Assembly: GCA_934692485.1 (NCBI GenBank)
Contig: CAKUTX010000001.1
Location: forward strand, 310,001 to 374,000
Direction: 5' to 3'
DNA from: an uncultured Candidatus Melainabacteria bacterium
GTDB taxonomy: Bacteria > Cyanobacteriota > Vampirovibrionia > Gastranaerophilales > Gastranaerophilaceae
Length of the DNA stretch: 64,000 nucleotides
Every line of letters begins with the position of its first letter. Position 1 is the first letter of the stretch. The notes beneath the pieces were generated by a model that worked only from the letters and a program-made list of their open reading frames with translations, ran no database searches and had not been told where the DNA came from. Below are positions 28,149 to 36,473 of this stretch, one piece after another. The position numbers and the translations under genes are program-made.

Positions 28149-28508
28149 ATGTATATATTTATCGCAATAATTTTCATAGCAGAATTAATAATTGCACATT
28201 GGCTAATTTCCAATATTGTAAAATTGGACAAGCAAGTGCAATATTACAACGCTTGCGTAAAAACATTTAATCCGCTTTTGCAAACTTGCATTCAGTATGT
28301 CAGATGTTTAGTTTCTTCGTTTAAAAATTCATTTGAAAAAGCGATTACCTATATAAAGAAAAAACGAGAACAATTCATATACAAAATAATCATGGTTATT
28401 GCAATTTATTCTCTCTTGATTTTGTTTAAAGTTAAAACAAATAAAGCAAAAAAAATCGTACGACTGGTTGGCGCAATTAAAGACTTGGCGCTTGAATTGG
28501 CCATTTAG
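28149..28508 (+). CDS. small membrane protein with two helices
   Basis: A 119-residue protein with an N-terminal transmembrane helix (about residues 2-24), a central basic amphipathic part (KKKREQF) and a second hydrophobic helix (about 78-95). It is divergent from murT and heads a run of four small membrane-linked genes. No family is recognised. The purine-rich GAAGAAAAAG upstream is a weak ribosome binding site. Confidence 0.65.
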   Translation: MYIFIAIIFIAELIIAHWLISNIVKLDKQVQYYNACVKTFNPLLQTCIQYVRCLVSSFKNSFEKAITYIKKKREQFIYKIIMVIAIYSLLILFKVKTNKAKKIVRLVGAIKDLALELAI

Positions 28509-28563
28509 CTTGTAATTCTTGAAAAAATATGTTAAAATAATAATCGAAAGACGAGGTTATGTT

Positions 28564-28881
28564 ATGAGTAAAAACAAATCATTTATGTTTGCAATGGGCA
28601 TGCTTGCCGGTGTTGTGGGCGGACTTGTTGCCGGTGTTCTTTATGCACCTAAATCAGGCGAAGAATCAAGACGTGAATTAAAAGAAGCTGCTTGTGAATT
28701 CTACGAAAAAAATTCTCCGGCTATCAAAGATGCGAAAAAACAAGCTCTCGAAAATGTTGATTTGATGAAATATAAGTTAGAAAGACAATTTAGAAAATTT
28801 AATAATATGATAAAATCAAAGAAACTTCTTAAAGCAAAAGAGCTTGAAGAAATGGACGACGAGTACAATTGCGAAAACTAA
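28564..28881 (+). CDS. YtxH-domain protein
   Basis: A 105-residue protein with the YtxH/gas-vesicle-GvpP-like pattern: one N-terminal glycine-rich transmembrane helix (FAMGMLAGVVGGLVAGVLYA) followed at once by the hallmark APKSGEESRRELKE and a charged helical tail. The start at MSKNK is chosen for GAGG upstream; the frame extends to 28519 without a site. It is a paralogue of the gene at 29318. YtxH proteins are common in cell-envelope stress operons, but their mechanism is unknown. Confidence 0.82.
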   Translation: MSKNKSFMFAMGMLAGVVGGLVAGVLYAPKSGEESRRELKEAACEFYEKNSPAIKDAKKQALENVDLMKYKLERQFRKFNNMIKSKKLLKAKELEEMDDEYNCEN

Positions 28882-28895
28882 AAGGAAATAATTAA

Positions 28896-29252
28896 ATGGA
28901 AATGTCACAAATTGCGTTAAATCACGGCTTGACCTTCTTAGCTTGGGCTACAGGTGTTATAGTAGTTATCATCGGCGGATTTTTGGTTAAGTTATTGATT
29001 GACCTTTCGGCTTTGGCTAAAAATTTGAATGAAACATCAAATATCGTAAATACAGAATTGAAACCAACATTGAAAGAGTTAAATCAAACTTTGAGCTCGA
29101 TAAACGAAATCGTAAAAAGCACGGACAAAAACGTTGGCGATTTCAAAAGCGCAGTCGGCAATATTTTAGACAAAACAAAAATTGTGTCAGGCACATTACT
29201 TGGCGGATTGTTTAAAGGTTTTACAACCGCTTACAAAATGTTTAAAAAATAG
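28896..29252 (+). CDS. DUF948-type membrane protein
   Basis: A 118-residue protein with one N-terminal transmembrane helix (about residues 12-36) followed by a long coiled-coil stretch (NLNETSNIVNTELKPTLKEL and KSTDKNVGDFKSAVGNI). This is the DUF948 layout, often found next to YtxH genes. It lies 14 bases after the first YtxH gene and 65 before the second. AAAGGAAA lies before the ATG. Confidence 0.8.
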   Translation: MEMSQIALNHGLTFLAWATGVIVVIIGGFLVKLLIDLSALAKNLNETSNIVNTELKPTLKELNQTLSSINEIVKSTDKNVGDFKSAVGNILDKTKIVSGTLLGGLFKGFTTAYKMFKK

Positions 29253-29317
29253 CCGTTTCCGGTGATTATTTATCACAAAACAGTTGTTACAATGAAAAAC
29301 AAAAAGGAGTAATAATT

Positions 29318-29590
29318 ATGTCAGCAACTAAATTTTTAGCAGGTTTTATTGTAGGTGGTGCTATTGGCGCTATTGCAGGTGTTTTGCTTGCACCAAAATC
29401 AGGAGAAGAAACTCGTGCATTGATTGCAGATGGCGCTAAAGAAGCTGTAAAACGTGCAGATGAAACAGTAAAAGAAATTCAATCAAAAGCAGATGACGTT
29501 GTTTCTGATATGCAAAGAAAAGGCGACGAAATCAAAGAAAAACTTCAAAACCTTATTAATCAACAAAAAGAAGCAAAGGCTGAAGCATAA
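29318..29590 (+). CDS. YtxH-domain protein, second copy
   Basis: A 90-residue protein with the same layout as the gene at 28564: a Gly-rich helix (FLAGFIVGGAIGAIAGVLLA) followed directly by APKSGEETRALI and a charged coiled-coil tail of repeated Lys/Asp/Glu heptads. AAAGGAG lies before the ATG. A terminator follows, closing the cluster. It is shorter than its paralogue and has a more regular coiled coil. Confidence 0.85.
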   Translation: MSATKFLAGFIVGGAIGAIAGVLLAPKSGEETRALIADGAKEAVKRADETVKEIQSKADDVVSDMQRKGDEIKEKLQNLINQQKEAKAEA

Positions 29591-29609
29591 AATTTTCTTA
29601 AACATTGGT

Positions 29610-29643
29610 AAAATTCCTTCCATTCTTTGGAGGGAATTTTTTA
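29610..29643 (+). terminator. terminator of the YtxH/DUF948 cluster
   Basis: AAAATTCCTTCCA pairs (with G-T pairs) with TTGGAGGGAATTTT, followed by a T run. Confidence 0.88.
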
Positions 29644-29774
29644 TGTGAAAATTTGTAAATCATTTCTGAACTTGTGAAATTAATCCATAATTGAATACGA
29701 CAAATTTGGAACAGAAATAGAATTTTCTCTATTCTGCGACGATGGCGAAGTCATAACCGCGAGTATTTAGATAT

Positions 29775-30137
29775 TTATTTATTCTTTAATGCATCGTCAA
29801 GAGCTTTTTCAAGTACGGTGATTTTGTTTTCAAGAACTTGAATTTTAGCTTCTGCAGAAGTATTTGAAATAGAACCTTTTTCCAACTCTCTTTTATAAGC
29901 ATTGAATTTTTCTTTTAACGAAGTATACAACGGTGCAAAAAAGAATATTGCAGAAATTTCTCCAAGAATAAAAATAATAAGCGAATAAAGCGCCATATTC
30001 ATTGTCAAAGTGTGTGGCGCAATATTTAAAATCGAACCAATTTTACTGCTGAGAAGTGTTATCCCTACTGTATCTTGAAAATTCATCAGGATTAAAAAAC
30101 ATAAAATAAATGTTGATAAAATTGAAATTGCTTGCAT
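29775..30137 (-). CDS. LapA-like two-helix membrane protein
   Basis: A 120-residue protein with two transmembrane helices (about residues 2-22 and 45-70), then a coiled coil to the end (AKIQVLENKITVLEKALDDA). This pattern, with Asn-Phe-x-x-x-Val between the helices, resembles LapA/DUF1049 proteins, which in some bacteria bind LPS-assembly factors. The gene lies three bases after the RluA-type gene on the same strand and is probably translated with it. Confidence 0.6.
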   Translation of the reverse strand: MQAISILSTFILCFLILMNFQDTVGITLLSSKIGSILNIAPHTLTMNMALYSLIIFILGEISAIFFFAPLYTSLKEKFNAYKRELEKGSISNTSAEAKIQVLENKITVLEKALDDALKNK

Positions 30138-30140
30138 ATA

Positions 30141-31043
30141 TTAGCTCCTTAAATATTTCAGGACTTTTTGAATTTTTTCATCCTGTTCTATTTGCAGTTC
30201 TATTATTTCATTTCCAAAAGGTTTTGTAAAGCGCAAAAAATACGATTGCAAAACTTGTTCTTCTGTTTTTACTTTTCCCATTCCAGCGCCATAAAGAGTA
30301 TCATTAAAAATCGGATGATTAATACTTTTCATATGGACTCGAATTTGATGAGTTCGCCCAGTTATCAATGTTAATTCCACATACGTTGCATCTTTAAACC
30401 GTTCAATTACTTTTACAATTGTTCGAGATGGCTTTCCATCTTCTCTTACCGCCATTTTGTGCGGTTGATTTGGATTTCTGCCTATCGGAGAATTTATTTC
30501 AAACTCATCTTTTTCAATAATCCCTTTTACAATTGCACGATATTTTTTTGTAATAGAATGTTCTTTTATCTGATTTGCCAAGAATTCATGCGCTTTGTTA
30601 TTTTTTGCAATCATTAATAAACCTGATGTATTTCTGTCAAGACGATGAAGAATTCCACGGCGAAATTCCCCGTTTTTGTCAGAAAGATTTTTTTCATACT
30701 TATACAAAAGAGCATTAACAAGAGTATTTTCTCGCTCTGTTGTTGTCGGATGAGTAAGCATGCCTGAAGGCTTGTTAACTACTAACATATTTTCATCTTC
30801 ATAAACAATTTCGAGAGGAATATTTTGCGGTTTGATTAAAATTTCTTCGATTTGTGGAAGTTCAAACTCAATTTTATCATTCTCTTTTAACAAATATGAA
30901 GCTTTTTTCAAAGTATTATTAACTTTTACCGCATTAGTCTTAATAAGACTTTGAATTTTAGAGCGCGATAAATCCGAAGTTATTTCCACTAAATAACTAT
31001 CAAGTCTTTTATTTTCGTCGTTGCCGTCTACAAAAATTATCAT
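30141..31043 (-). CDS. RluA-family pseudouridine synthase (RluD-like)
   Basis: This family converts uridines of rRNA or tRNA to pseudouridine. The N-terminal S4 RNA-binding domain (about residues 9-75, with RLDSYLVEITSDLSRSKIQS) precedes the catalytic domain with the active-site Asp in HRLDRNTSGLLMIAKN. RTHQIRVHMKSINHPIFNDTLYG is the family's C-terminal block. The start is set at MIIF (31043) because a -35/-10 pair places transcription there; frames open earlier but start inside the promoter. 300 residues fit the family. The target site (RluD/RluB/RluC type) cannot be fixed. Confidence 0.92.
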   Translation of the reverse strand: MIIFVDGNDENKRLDSYLVEITSDLSRSKIQSLIKTNAVKVNNTLKKASYLLKENDKIEFELPQIEEILIKPQNIPLEIVYEDENMLVVNKPSGMLTHPTTTERENTLVNALLYKYEKNLSDKNGEFRRGILHRLDRNTSGLLMIAKNNKAHEFLANQIKEHSITKKYRAIVKGIIEKDEFEINSPIGRNPNQPHKMAVREDGKPSRTIVKVIERFKDATYVELTLITGRTHQIRVHMKSINHPIFNDTLYGAGMGKVKTEEQVLQSYFLRFTKPFGNEIIELQIEQDEKIQKVLKYLRS

Positions 31044-31049
31044 ATACAT

Positions 31050-31078
31050 GTAATAGCAAACATAAACTTTTCGGTCAA
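31050..31078 (-). promoter_or_regulatory. leaderless promoter of the RluA-type gene
   Basis: TTGACC (31073-31078) and TATTAC (31050-31055) are 17 bases apart on the minus strand. The -10 box ends six bases before ATG 31043, so +1 would coincide with the start codon. No ribosome binding site exists in the short gap. Confidence 0.6.
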
Positions 31079-31168
31079 CATAAAAATACTTTACACAATT
31101 TACGACACTTGAATTCATTTAATCTATATGTTATAATTATCATTATAAGAGTATTTTGCGAGGTTGAT

Positions 31169-31927
31169 TTGAAAAAGAATATTTTTGAGTTGTTCTTACT
31201 GAAAGTTTTAAACGTTCCTTTATGGGTAAAACAGGTTATGTACCTTAAATTAATGCAAGAAATGCAGGATTTTTGTTGTGAAGATTTTTTGAGAAACTCT
31301 GACACAAGTAAAATTTTTTCTACATTTGTACCAACTCTTACCTTCAAAGGGCGAACAGAGCTCAGCGAACATCAATGCGGATTAGATAACAATATTTACA
31401 ATTTTCTTCAGGGCTGTTCAAACGGTTATAGCATTATAGAAATATGTTTGAATAATTTTCTTTCAATGGAAGAAGTTGCAAAGTATTACGAACTCTGCCT
31501 CGAACAAGCTTTTGTTAAAGATCCTGATTCTTTAGAAATCCATGCAATGGCTGGTTACATCGCTGGAAAATATCGCATTGGAGAATATTTTAAACAAAAA
31601 GGAGATATAACTGTTGACCAGTTGCAACAAGCAATATTGGCTCACCGTGATGCAAACCAAAACGGCAATCAGAAATCCTTTGGAGAAGTGTTAGTTTCTT
31701 TGGGCTTTGTTGAACAAGCAAGACTAAAATCAATTTTTCAATTAAAAGAAGAAGCAAAAAAACGCTTTATTCTTGATTATAATACTGTTCCGAAACATGA
31801 AACGGAATTTGCCAACGAAAATCAAAAATATGAAGATGAAATCAAAAATTTAAAAGATGAGAATATTAAATTAAAACGTAAAATGCTTCAGTTATTAGAA
31901 TTGGTAAAAAGAAATGGTAAACAATAA
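31169..31927 (+). CDS. hypothetical protein with MshEN-like segment and coiled coil
   Basis: A 252-residue cytoplasmic protein. The start is TTG 31169 (LKKNIFELFL) because GCGAGG lies six bases upstream; the frame runs 20 codons further up without a site. Residues ~155-205 contain GDITVDQLQQAILAH and SFGEVLVSLGFVEQARLKSIF, which resemble the MshEN/GspE N-terminal type of two-helix repeat that binds c-di-GMP or nucleotides. The last 45 residues are a coiled coil. The asparaginase gene overlaps by 14 bases. Confidence 0.65.
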   Translation: MKKNIFELFLLKVLNVPLWVKQVMYLKLMQEMQDFCCEDFLRNSDTSKIFSTFVPTLTFKGRTELSEHQCGLDNNIYNFLQGCSNGYSIIEICLNNFLSMEEVAKYYELCLEQAFVKDPDSLEIHAMAGYIAGKYRIGEYFKQKGDITVDQLQQAILAHRDANQNGNQKSFGEVLVSLGFVEQARLKSIFQLKEEAKKRFILDYNTVPKHETEFANENQKYEDEIKNLKDENIKLKRKMLQLLELVKRNGKQ

Positions 31928-32870
31928 TACAGAACCTGAGTTGTTAGTAGAATATGTTAGAGATGGCTTAGTAGAACAAGAGCATTATGGTTTTATCGTT
32001 CTTGCGGACAAAAAACGTGCATTTGATTTTACTGGAGATGCTAAAAATTATCCGTTTTTCCTTCGTTCTTGCGCGAAACCCTTACAGGCAAGTTTATTAA
32101 TTGATTATGGGATGGACACATTTTTCGACATGACGGAAGAAGAAATTGCTATCTGTTGCGCTTCACATGCCGGAGAAAAAATTCATGTTCAAACAGCATC
32201 AAGTCTTTTAAATAAGATAGGACTAGATGAAAGCTATTTAAAATGCGGATTACATAAACCTTTATCAAAGACAGAACAAACTCGAATGCTACTAAATGGT
32301 TTGCCAGAACAAGTGCTGCAAAATAATTGTTCAGGTAAACATATTATGATGCTAGGGTTATGCAAAATGAAAAACTGGGATTTAGCAACTTATGATAGTC
32401 CTGAACATCCGCTTCAAAAAGCAATCAAACAAAAAATATATGAGCTTTGTAATGTTACAAAAGATTACCCAGTAACAACTGACGGTTGCGGAGTGCCAAT
32501 CGTATCAATGCCTTTGACAAATATGTTATGCGGATATTTAAACCTTTTTTGCAATCAAAAATATGAAAAAATTAAAAATGCATTCTTAAATCACCCTTAT
32601 ATTATTGGCGGACAAGATAGGTCAGATACAAAAATAATTGAGCATTCTGAAAATATTGTTGCAAAAGTCGGAGCAGGCGGACTTTGTATTGTTGTTAACA
32701 CAAAAACAGAAGAAGCTTTTGTTGTAAAAATTGCAGATTGCGATATGCGCGCTAGAGAACTCGTTGTTGCCAAAGTTTTGAAAAACCTTCATTGGGCTGA
32801 TATTCCGGAAGATTTGGATATTAAAACACTCCACGGGCAAAATGTTGGCGAAATAAAAGTTTTAGCATAA
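31914..32870 (+). CDS. L-asparaginase (PF06089 / type-II thermolabile family)
   Basis: This family hydrolyses asparagine to aspartate and ammonia and is unrelated to the E. coli AnsA/AnsB fold. The 318-residue protein shows the family blocks FLRSCAKPLQASLL (about residues 48-61), ICCASHAGE, NNCSGKHIMML (about 143-153) and TDGCGVPIVSMPL. The catalytic Ser-x-x-Lys type pairs lie in SCAKP and CSGKH. It overlaps the preceding gene and lacks its own clear promoter, so it is probably in the same operon. Confidence 0.9.
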   Translation: MVNNNTEPELLVEYVRDGLVEQEHYGFIVLADKKRAFDFTGDAKNYPFFLRSCAKPLQASLLIDYGMDTFFDMTEEEIAICCASHAGEKIHVQTASSLLNKIGLDESYLKCGLHKPLSKTEQTRMLLNGLPEQVLQNNCSGKHIMMLGLCKMKNWDLATYDSPEHPLQKAIKQKIYELCNVTKDYPVTTDGCGVPIVSMPLTNMLCGYLNLFCNQKYEKIKNAFLNHPYIIGGQDRSDTKIIEHSENIVAKVGAGGLCIVVNTKTEEAFVVKIADCDMRARELVVAKVLKNLHWADIPEDLDIKTLHGQNVGEIKVLA

Positions 32871-32977
32871 CCTGAGAAATTATCCATAAGGGGAATTGAT
32901 TTCTTCTTCTTTTCGCTATTGATTTATGAGCCGATAAATTGTATTATAAGTTTATAATTAATAGGAGAACTTTATTT

Positions 32978-34174
32978 ATGGAACAAGAGATGAAAAAGAA
33001 GGTCGCAATTTCGGTAATTTCACTTATTGGAATAATTACAACCATAAAACTTGCAATAATTTATTTTAACGCAAATTTTAATCCGTACGCACTGTCAAGT
33101 TTTTGCTCAGTAAATGAATTTATAGACTGTGATGGAATTGCAAAAACTGCAGAAGCTCAATTTTTGGGTATCCCTCTAGCGTATTGGGGAATGTTTTATT
33201 ACGCGTTTGTTTTCTTAATGTTATTTGCTAACAAATTAAAAAATTATAAGTTATTCAAATTTATGGAAGTTTTTAAAAATCCATTGGATTACATTGCATC
33301 ATTAGGGTTGTTTGCTTTTATAATTTCAATGATTTTGCTTTGCATAAGCTTATTTGATATTCAAAAATTATGCATATTGTGCGCTTTTACATATGTTCTA
33401 AACCTTTTAATAGGATGTGTTGCAACAGATTTCAAAAACGGAGGATTTGTTCATTCCGTTAAGCAAAGTATTTCTGACTTCTTAGATGCAATTAAAGTTC
33501 AAAATTATGCAATTGCATTTGGTGTAGTTATGATTGTAGCTATTGGATTTTTGTCATACACAAGAACAACTTTCAAATTTGCGCCACAAGTAAAAAAACA
33601 AATGGAATTCAAAGAATTTAAACATAAGAAAAATCAATATGCCGTAAAAGGTAACACTCTTGGAGATGAAAACGCTAAGATTGTTGTTAGTGTGTACTCA
33701 GACTATCAATGTCCGATTTGCCCTGTCCATAATGTTATGATTCATAAACTCGCAAAAGAAATGAAGGGGATAAAAATTGTTCACAAAAATCTTCCTCTTG
33801 ATACAGAATGTAATCCATATTTGCAAAATCCGTTCCATCAAGGCTCTTGTATAGATGCACAATACGCTATTGCTGCAGAAAAACAGGGTAAATTATGGGA
33901 AATGAATGAAATTCTGTTTGTAAATAAACCTCAAACAGAAGCAGATATTTTGAAACTTGCAAAAAAAGCACACTTTGATATTGATAAGCTGCAAGAAGAC
34001 GCAAATAGCCCTCAAACAATTCAAGACCTTAAAAGAGATATTGATAATGCTTATAAAATGGGTATAAATGGAACTCCAACAACCGTTATCAACGGCAAAG
34101 ACATTGCTGTAGGAGTAAAAACATACAAAGATTTGAAAGAATGGGTAAAAAAATATGGAGCAGAAGAAAAATAA
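32978..34174 (+). CDS. VKOR-DsbA fusion, disulfide-forming membrane protein
   Basis: A 398-residue fusion of a vitamin K epoxide reductase membrane domain with a DsbA-like thioredoxin domain. The start is ATG 32978 with AGGAG upstream. The VKOR part (about residues 8-190) has five helices, the loop cysteines C-x8-C (FCSVNEFIDCDG) and the CxxC active site (LCILCAF). The thioredoxin part (about 210-398) has the DsbA site CPIC and the cis-proline NGTPTTVING. Such fusions make disulfides in exported proteins by passing electrons to quinones. It overlaps queH by 20 bases. Confidence 0.93.
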   Translation: MEQEMKKKVAISVISLIGIITTIKLAIIYFNANFNPYALSSFCSVNEFIDCDGIAKTAEAQFLGIPLAYWGMFYYAFVFLMLFANKLKNYKLFKFMEVFKNPLDYIASLGLFAFIISMILLCISLFDIQKLCILCAFTYVLNLLIGCVATDFKNGGFVHSVKQSISDFLDAIKVQNYAIAFGVVMIVAIGFLSYTRTTFKFAPQVKKQMEFKEFKHKKNQYAVKGNTLGDENAKIVVSVYSDYQCPICPVHNVMIHKLAKEMKGIKIVHKNLPLDTECNPYLQNPFHQGSCIDAQYAIAAEKQGKLWEMNEILFVNKPQTEADILKLAKKAHFDIDKLQEDANSPQTIQDLKRDIDNAYKMGINGTPTTVINGKDIAVGVKTYKDLKEWVKKYGAEEK

Positions 34175-34703
34175 AATAATTCTTCATGCTTGTTGTGGTA
34201 TTTGTTCGGCGTATCCTGTGTCTTATTTACAAGATGCAGGATACACGGTTATTGTATATTTTTATAACCCGAATATTTACCCGCTTGAAGAATATCAAAA
34301 AAGGCTGGAAGCAGAAAAAAGTCTGTGCAAGCATTATGGCTGCGAACTTGTCATAGCAGATTACGAGCCAAATGATTTTTATAATGCAGCTAAAGGCTTA
34401 GAAAATGAACCCGAAAAAGGAAAGCGTTGTGACAAATGCTTTGAACTTCGTTTAAGAAAAACTGCAGAATTTGCAAAGTCAATCGGGGTGGAAAATTTTA
34501 CAACATCAATTGTTATCAGCCCACATAAAAATTTTCAGAAACTCTCAGATATTGGCTCACAAATAGCTCAAGAAACCAAATTAAACTTCTTGGCAATTGA
34601 TTTTAAAAAGAAAGACGGGTTTTTAAAAACGAATAAAATATCAAGAGAATTAAACCTTTACAGACAAAACTATTGCGGTTGTAAATACTCCTTAAGAAAA
34701 TGA
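34155..34703 (+). CDS. queH: epoxyqueuosine reductase QueH
   Basis: QueH (DUF208) reduces epoxyqueuosine to queuosine in tRNA and replaces cobalamin-dependent QueG in anaerobes. The 182-residue protein shows the cysteine-rich blocks HACCGICSAYPVSYL (about residues 11-25), KRCDKCFELRLRKTAEFA (about 94-111), SPHKNFQ and YRQNYCGCKYSLR near the end. These cysteines bind a 4Fe-4S cluster and metal. It starts inside the VKOR-DsbA gene, so translation is coupled. Confidence 0.95.
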   Translation: MEQKKNKIILHACCGICSAYPVSYLQDAGYTVIVYFYNPNIYPLEEYQKRLEAEKSLCKHYGCELVIADYEPNDFYNAAKGLENEPEKGKRCDKCFELRLRKTAEFAKSIGVENFTTSIVISPHKNFQKLSDIGSQIAQETKLNFLAIDFKKKDGFLKTNKISRELNLYRQNYCGCKYSLRK

Positions 34704-34813
34704 AATAAATCATATATATACACTATGAATAATCTAAAAAATGCGGTATAATAACTATGAAAGCTTGATTTTTATAAAAAAATTATTAAAAAAAAAAGAA
34801 AAAGGACAAATGT

Positions 34814-35809
34814 ATGAATAAGAAGATTATATGGACTTTAGCACTACTACTGACGCTAAGCTCATTGGGAGTAATGGCAGCCGGAGTGGATAAATTGCCT
34901 CCACTAAACGGTCCACAATCCCCATATGCAAGTAACGATAAAAGCTCTACTTCATCTGCGAGCAAATTGGATATTAATTCAAAATACGTTTACTACCCAA
35001 ACGCGACAATAAAAAGTGTTGCCGCAAAATATAAATATGGAAACTATTCTGGATGCTTGCAAGAAATTTATTCTATATTAAAAAAACAACCATCCAACGC
35101 TACTGCATACTATTATTTAGCGCTGGTTTATACTCATCTTGACAAAAAAGAAGAAGCCGTTGCAGCTTATGAAAAAGTAATTGAATTAAAGCCAAGCGAT
35201 TATTTGGTTCAATTTGCAACTAAAGGTAAAGATTGTCTCACTGGCGGACCAGCTTGTCATCCTCAAGAAACCGTTCAAAAACAAGAAGAACAACTTGATG
35301 ACTTAGACAAATTTATTAGAGCTCCGTATGGAAATGGTTTGTCACCTGAATTAAATAACGAAATAAGACAAAAAGAACTTACAAATATAAAAGAAACAAT
35401 TAACCAAAAAGAAAATTTAGAAAACAGAGATATTCAAAAAATCAAACAATTTGACAATAGTAAATCTGAGGCAGAAGAAACAATTAAAATCGCACAAGTT
35501 TCTGATGAAGATGTTTTGAATGCTATCAATACATTGAAAGAAGCTGGAGTTAATGTTTCTGTTCAATCAGAAAACTCTAACCCTTATGCCGCAGCACAAT
35601 ACCAAGACCCGAGAATGTCTGAAATGAGTATGTTGCTTGGAAATGGGAATAACAACAATAACAGTATGATGAATAATATGTTGCCTATGCTTATGATGAG
35701 CCAACAAAAAGGAGAAAATGTTGACCCTCGTCTAATGCAAGCTGTTATGATGAATTCTATGATGTCAGATTTTAATTATATGAACAATAACAACAATAAT
35801 AATTATTGA
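34814..35809 (+). CDS. exported TPR protein with Asn/Met-rich tail
   Basis: A 331-residue protein with a signal peptide (MNKKIIWTLALLLTL, cleavage near AAG). Residues ~65-125 form about two TPR units (ATAYYYLALVYTHLDKKEEA). A charged helical part follows, and the last ~70 residues are very rich in Asn and Met, including runs of Asn from AAC/AAT codons. This low-complexity tail is unusual. TPR proteins usually bind partners; in the periplasm this could serve envelope assembly. AAAGGACAA lies before the ATG. The next gene starts two bases after its stop. Confidence 0.8.
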   Translation: MNKKIIWTLALLLTLSSLGVMAAGVDKLPPLNGPQSPYASNDKSSTSSASKLDINSKYVYYPNATIKSVAAKYKYGNYSGCLQEIYSILKKQPSNATAYYYLALVYTHLDKKEEAVAAYEKVIELKPSDYLVQFATKGKDCLTGGPACHPQETVQKQEEQLDDLDKFIRAPYGNGLSPELNNEIRQKELTNIKETINQKENLENRDIQKIKQFDNSKSEAEETIKIAQVSDEDVLNAINTLKEAGVNVSVQSENSNPYAAAQYQDPRMSEMSMLLGNGNNNNNSMMNNMLPMLMMSQQKGENVDPRLMQAVMMNSMMSDFNYMNNNNNNNY

Positions 35810-35810
35810 T

Positions 35811-36407
35811 ATGATTTTAGATTACAAAAAAGCAAAAGAAAAATTGTTGACAGGATTTGATAATGATTGTCAGCAATTTTTCGTAAAAAATGGCTATATA
35901 TTAGAAACTGCTTATATAAAATTACTCGCTGATGACTTAAATGGAGCTAAAAAACTTTTTAAAATCATTAAAGAAAGTGATATTAGAGCTCATTGGGCTT
36001 TGTTTATGATTTCTTTAATTGAAGGAGTTGTTTGCGAATATCCTTCATATTTTGAGCTAAGAAATTTCTTAGAAATAGATTTGAATATTTTAATAAATTA
36101 CTATAAAGGAAATTATGTCGAAAATATTGTAAGATATGCAGATTATATGTTCACCATAAATCCGGAAGTCCACAAATTTATTGGCAGAGTTCTGTACAAC
36201 AACAACCTGAAAACACAGGCTTTATTCTTTTTAAATCGAGCAAAAAATTATTTTTACAACGATCCGGAGCTTCATTACTTGCTTGCATACATAAACTACT
36301 GCGATGGAGAATACTTAAAAGCAAATAAGTCATTGGACGACTGTTTGCGAATTCTTCCAAATTATTTTCCAGCAAGAAATTTAAAAGCTAAAATTAATAA
36401 AAATTAA
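35811..36407 (+). CDS. TPR-like helical protein
   Basis: A 198-residue cytoplasmic protein without signal peptide. Its C-terminal third has TPR-type helix pairs (KTQALFFLNRAKNYFYNDPE and YCDGEYLKANKSLDDCLRIL), and the N-terminal part also looks helical. It begins two bases after the Asn-rich TPR gene, so the two are an operon and may work together. The start has no visible ribosome binding site, consistent with re-initiation from the upstream stop. Confidence 0.75.
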   Translation: MILDYKKAKEKLLTGFDNDCQQFFVKNGYILETAYIKLLADDLNGAKKLFKIIKESDIRAHWALFMISLIEGVVCEYPSYFELRNFLEIDLNILINYYKGNYVENIVRYADYMFTINPEVHKFIGRVLYNNNLKTQALFFLNRAKNYFYNDPELHYLLAYINYCDGEYLKANKSLDDCLRILPNYFPARNLKAKINKN

Positions 36408-36473
36408 TTTGTCGAGTTTAATTGTTCGTGATACACTCGTTTTTGCAAAACACTTTTATTGGAGAAATCTCAT

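Noticed and set aside
29712..29736. Imperfect inverted repeat around CAGAAATAGAATTTTC
   Set aside because: No T run follows and the stem has mismatches, so it was not called a terminator or operator.
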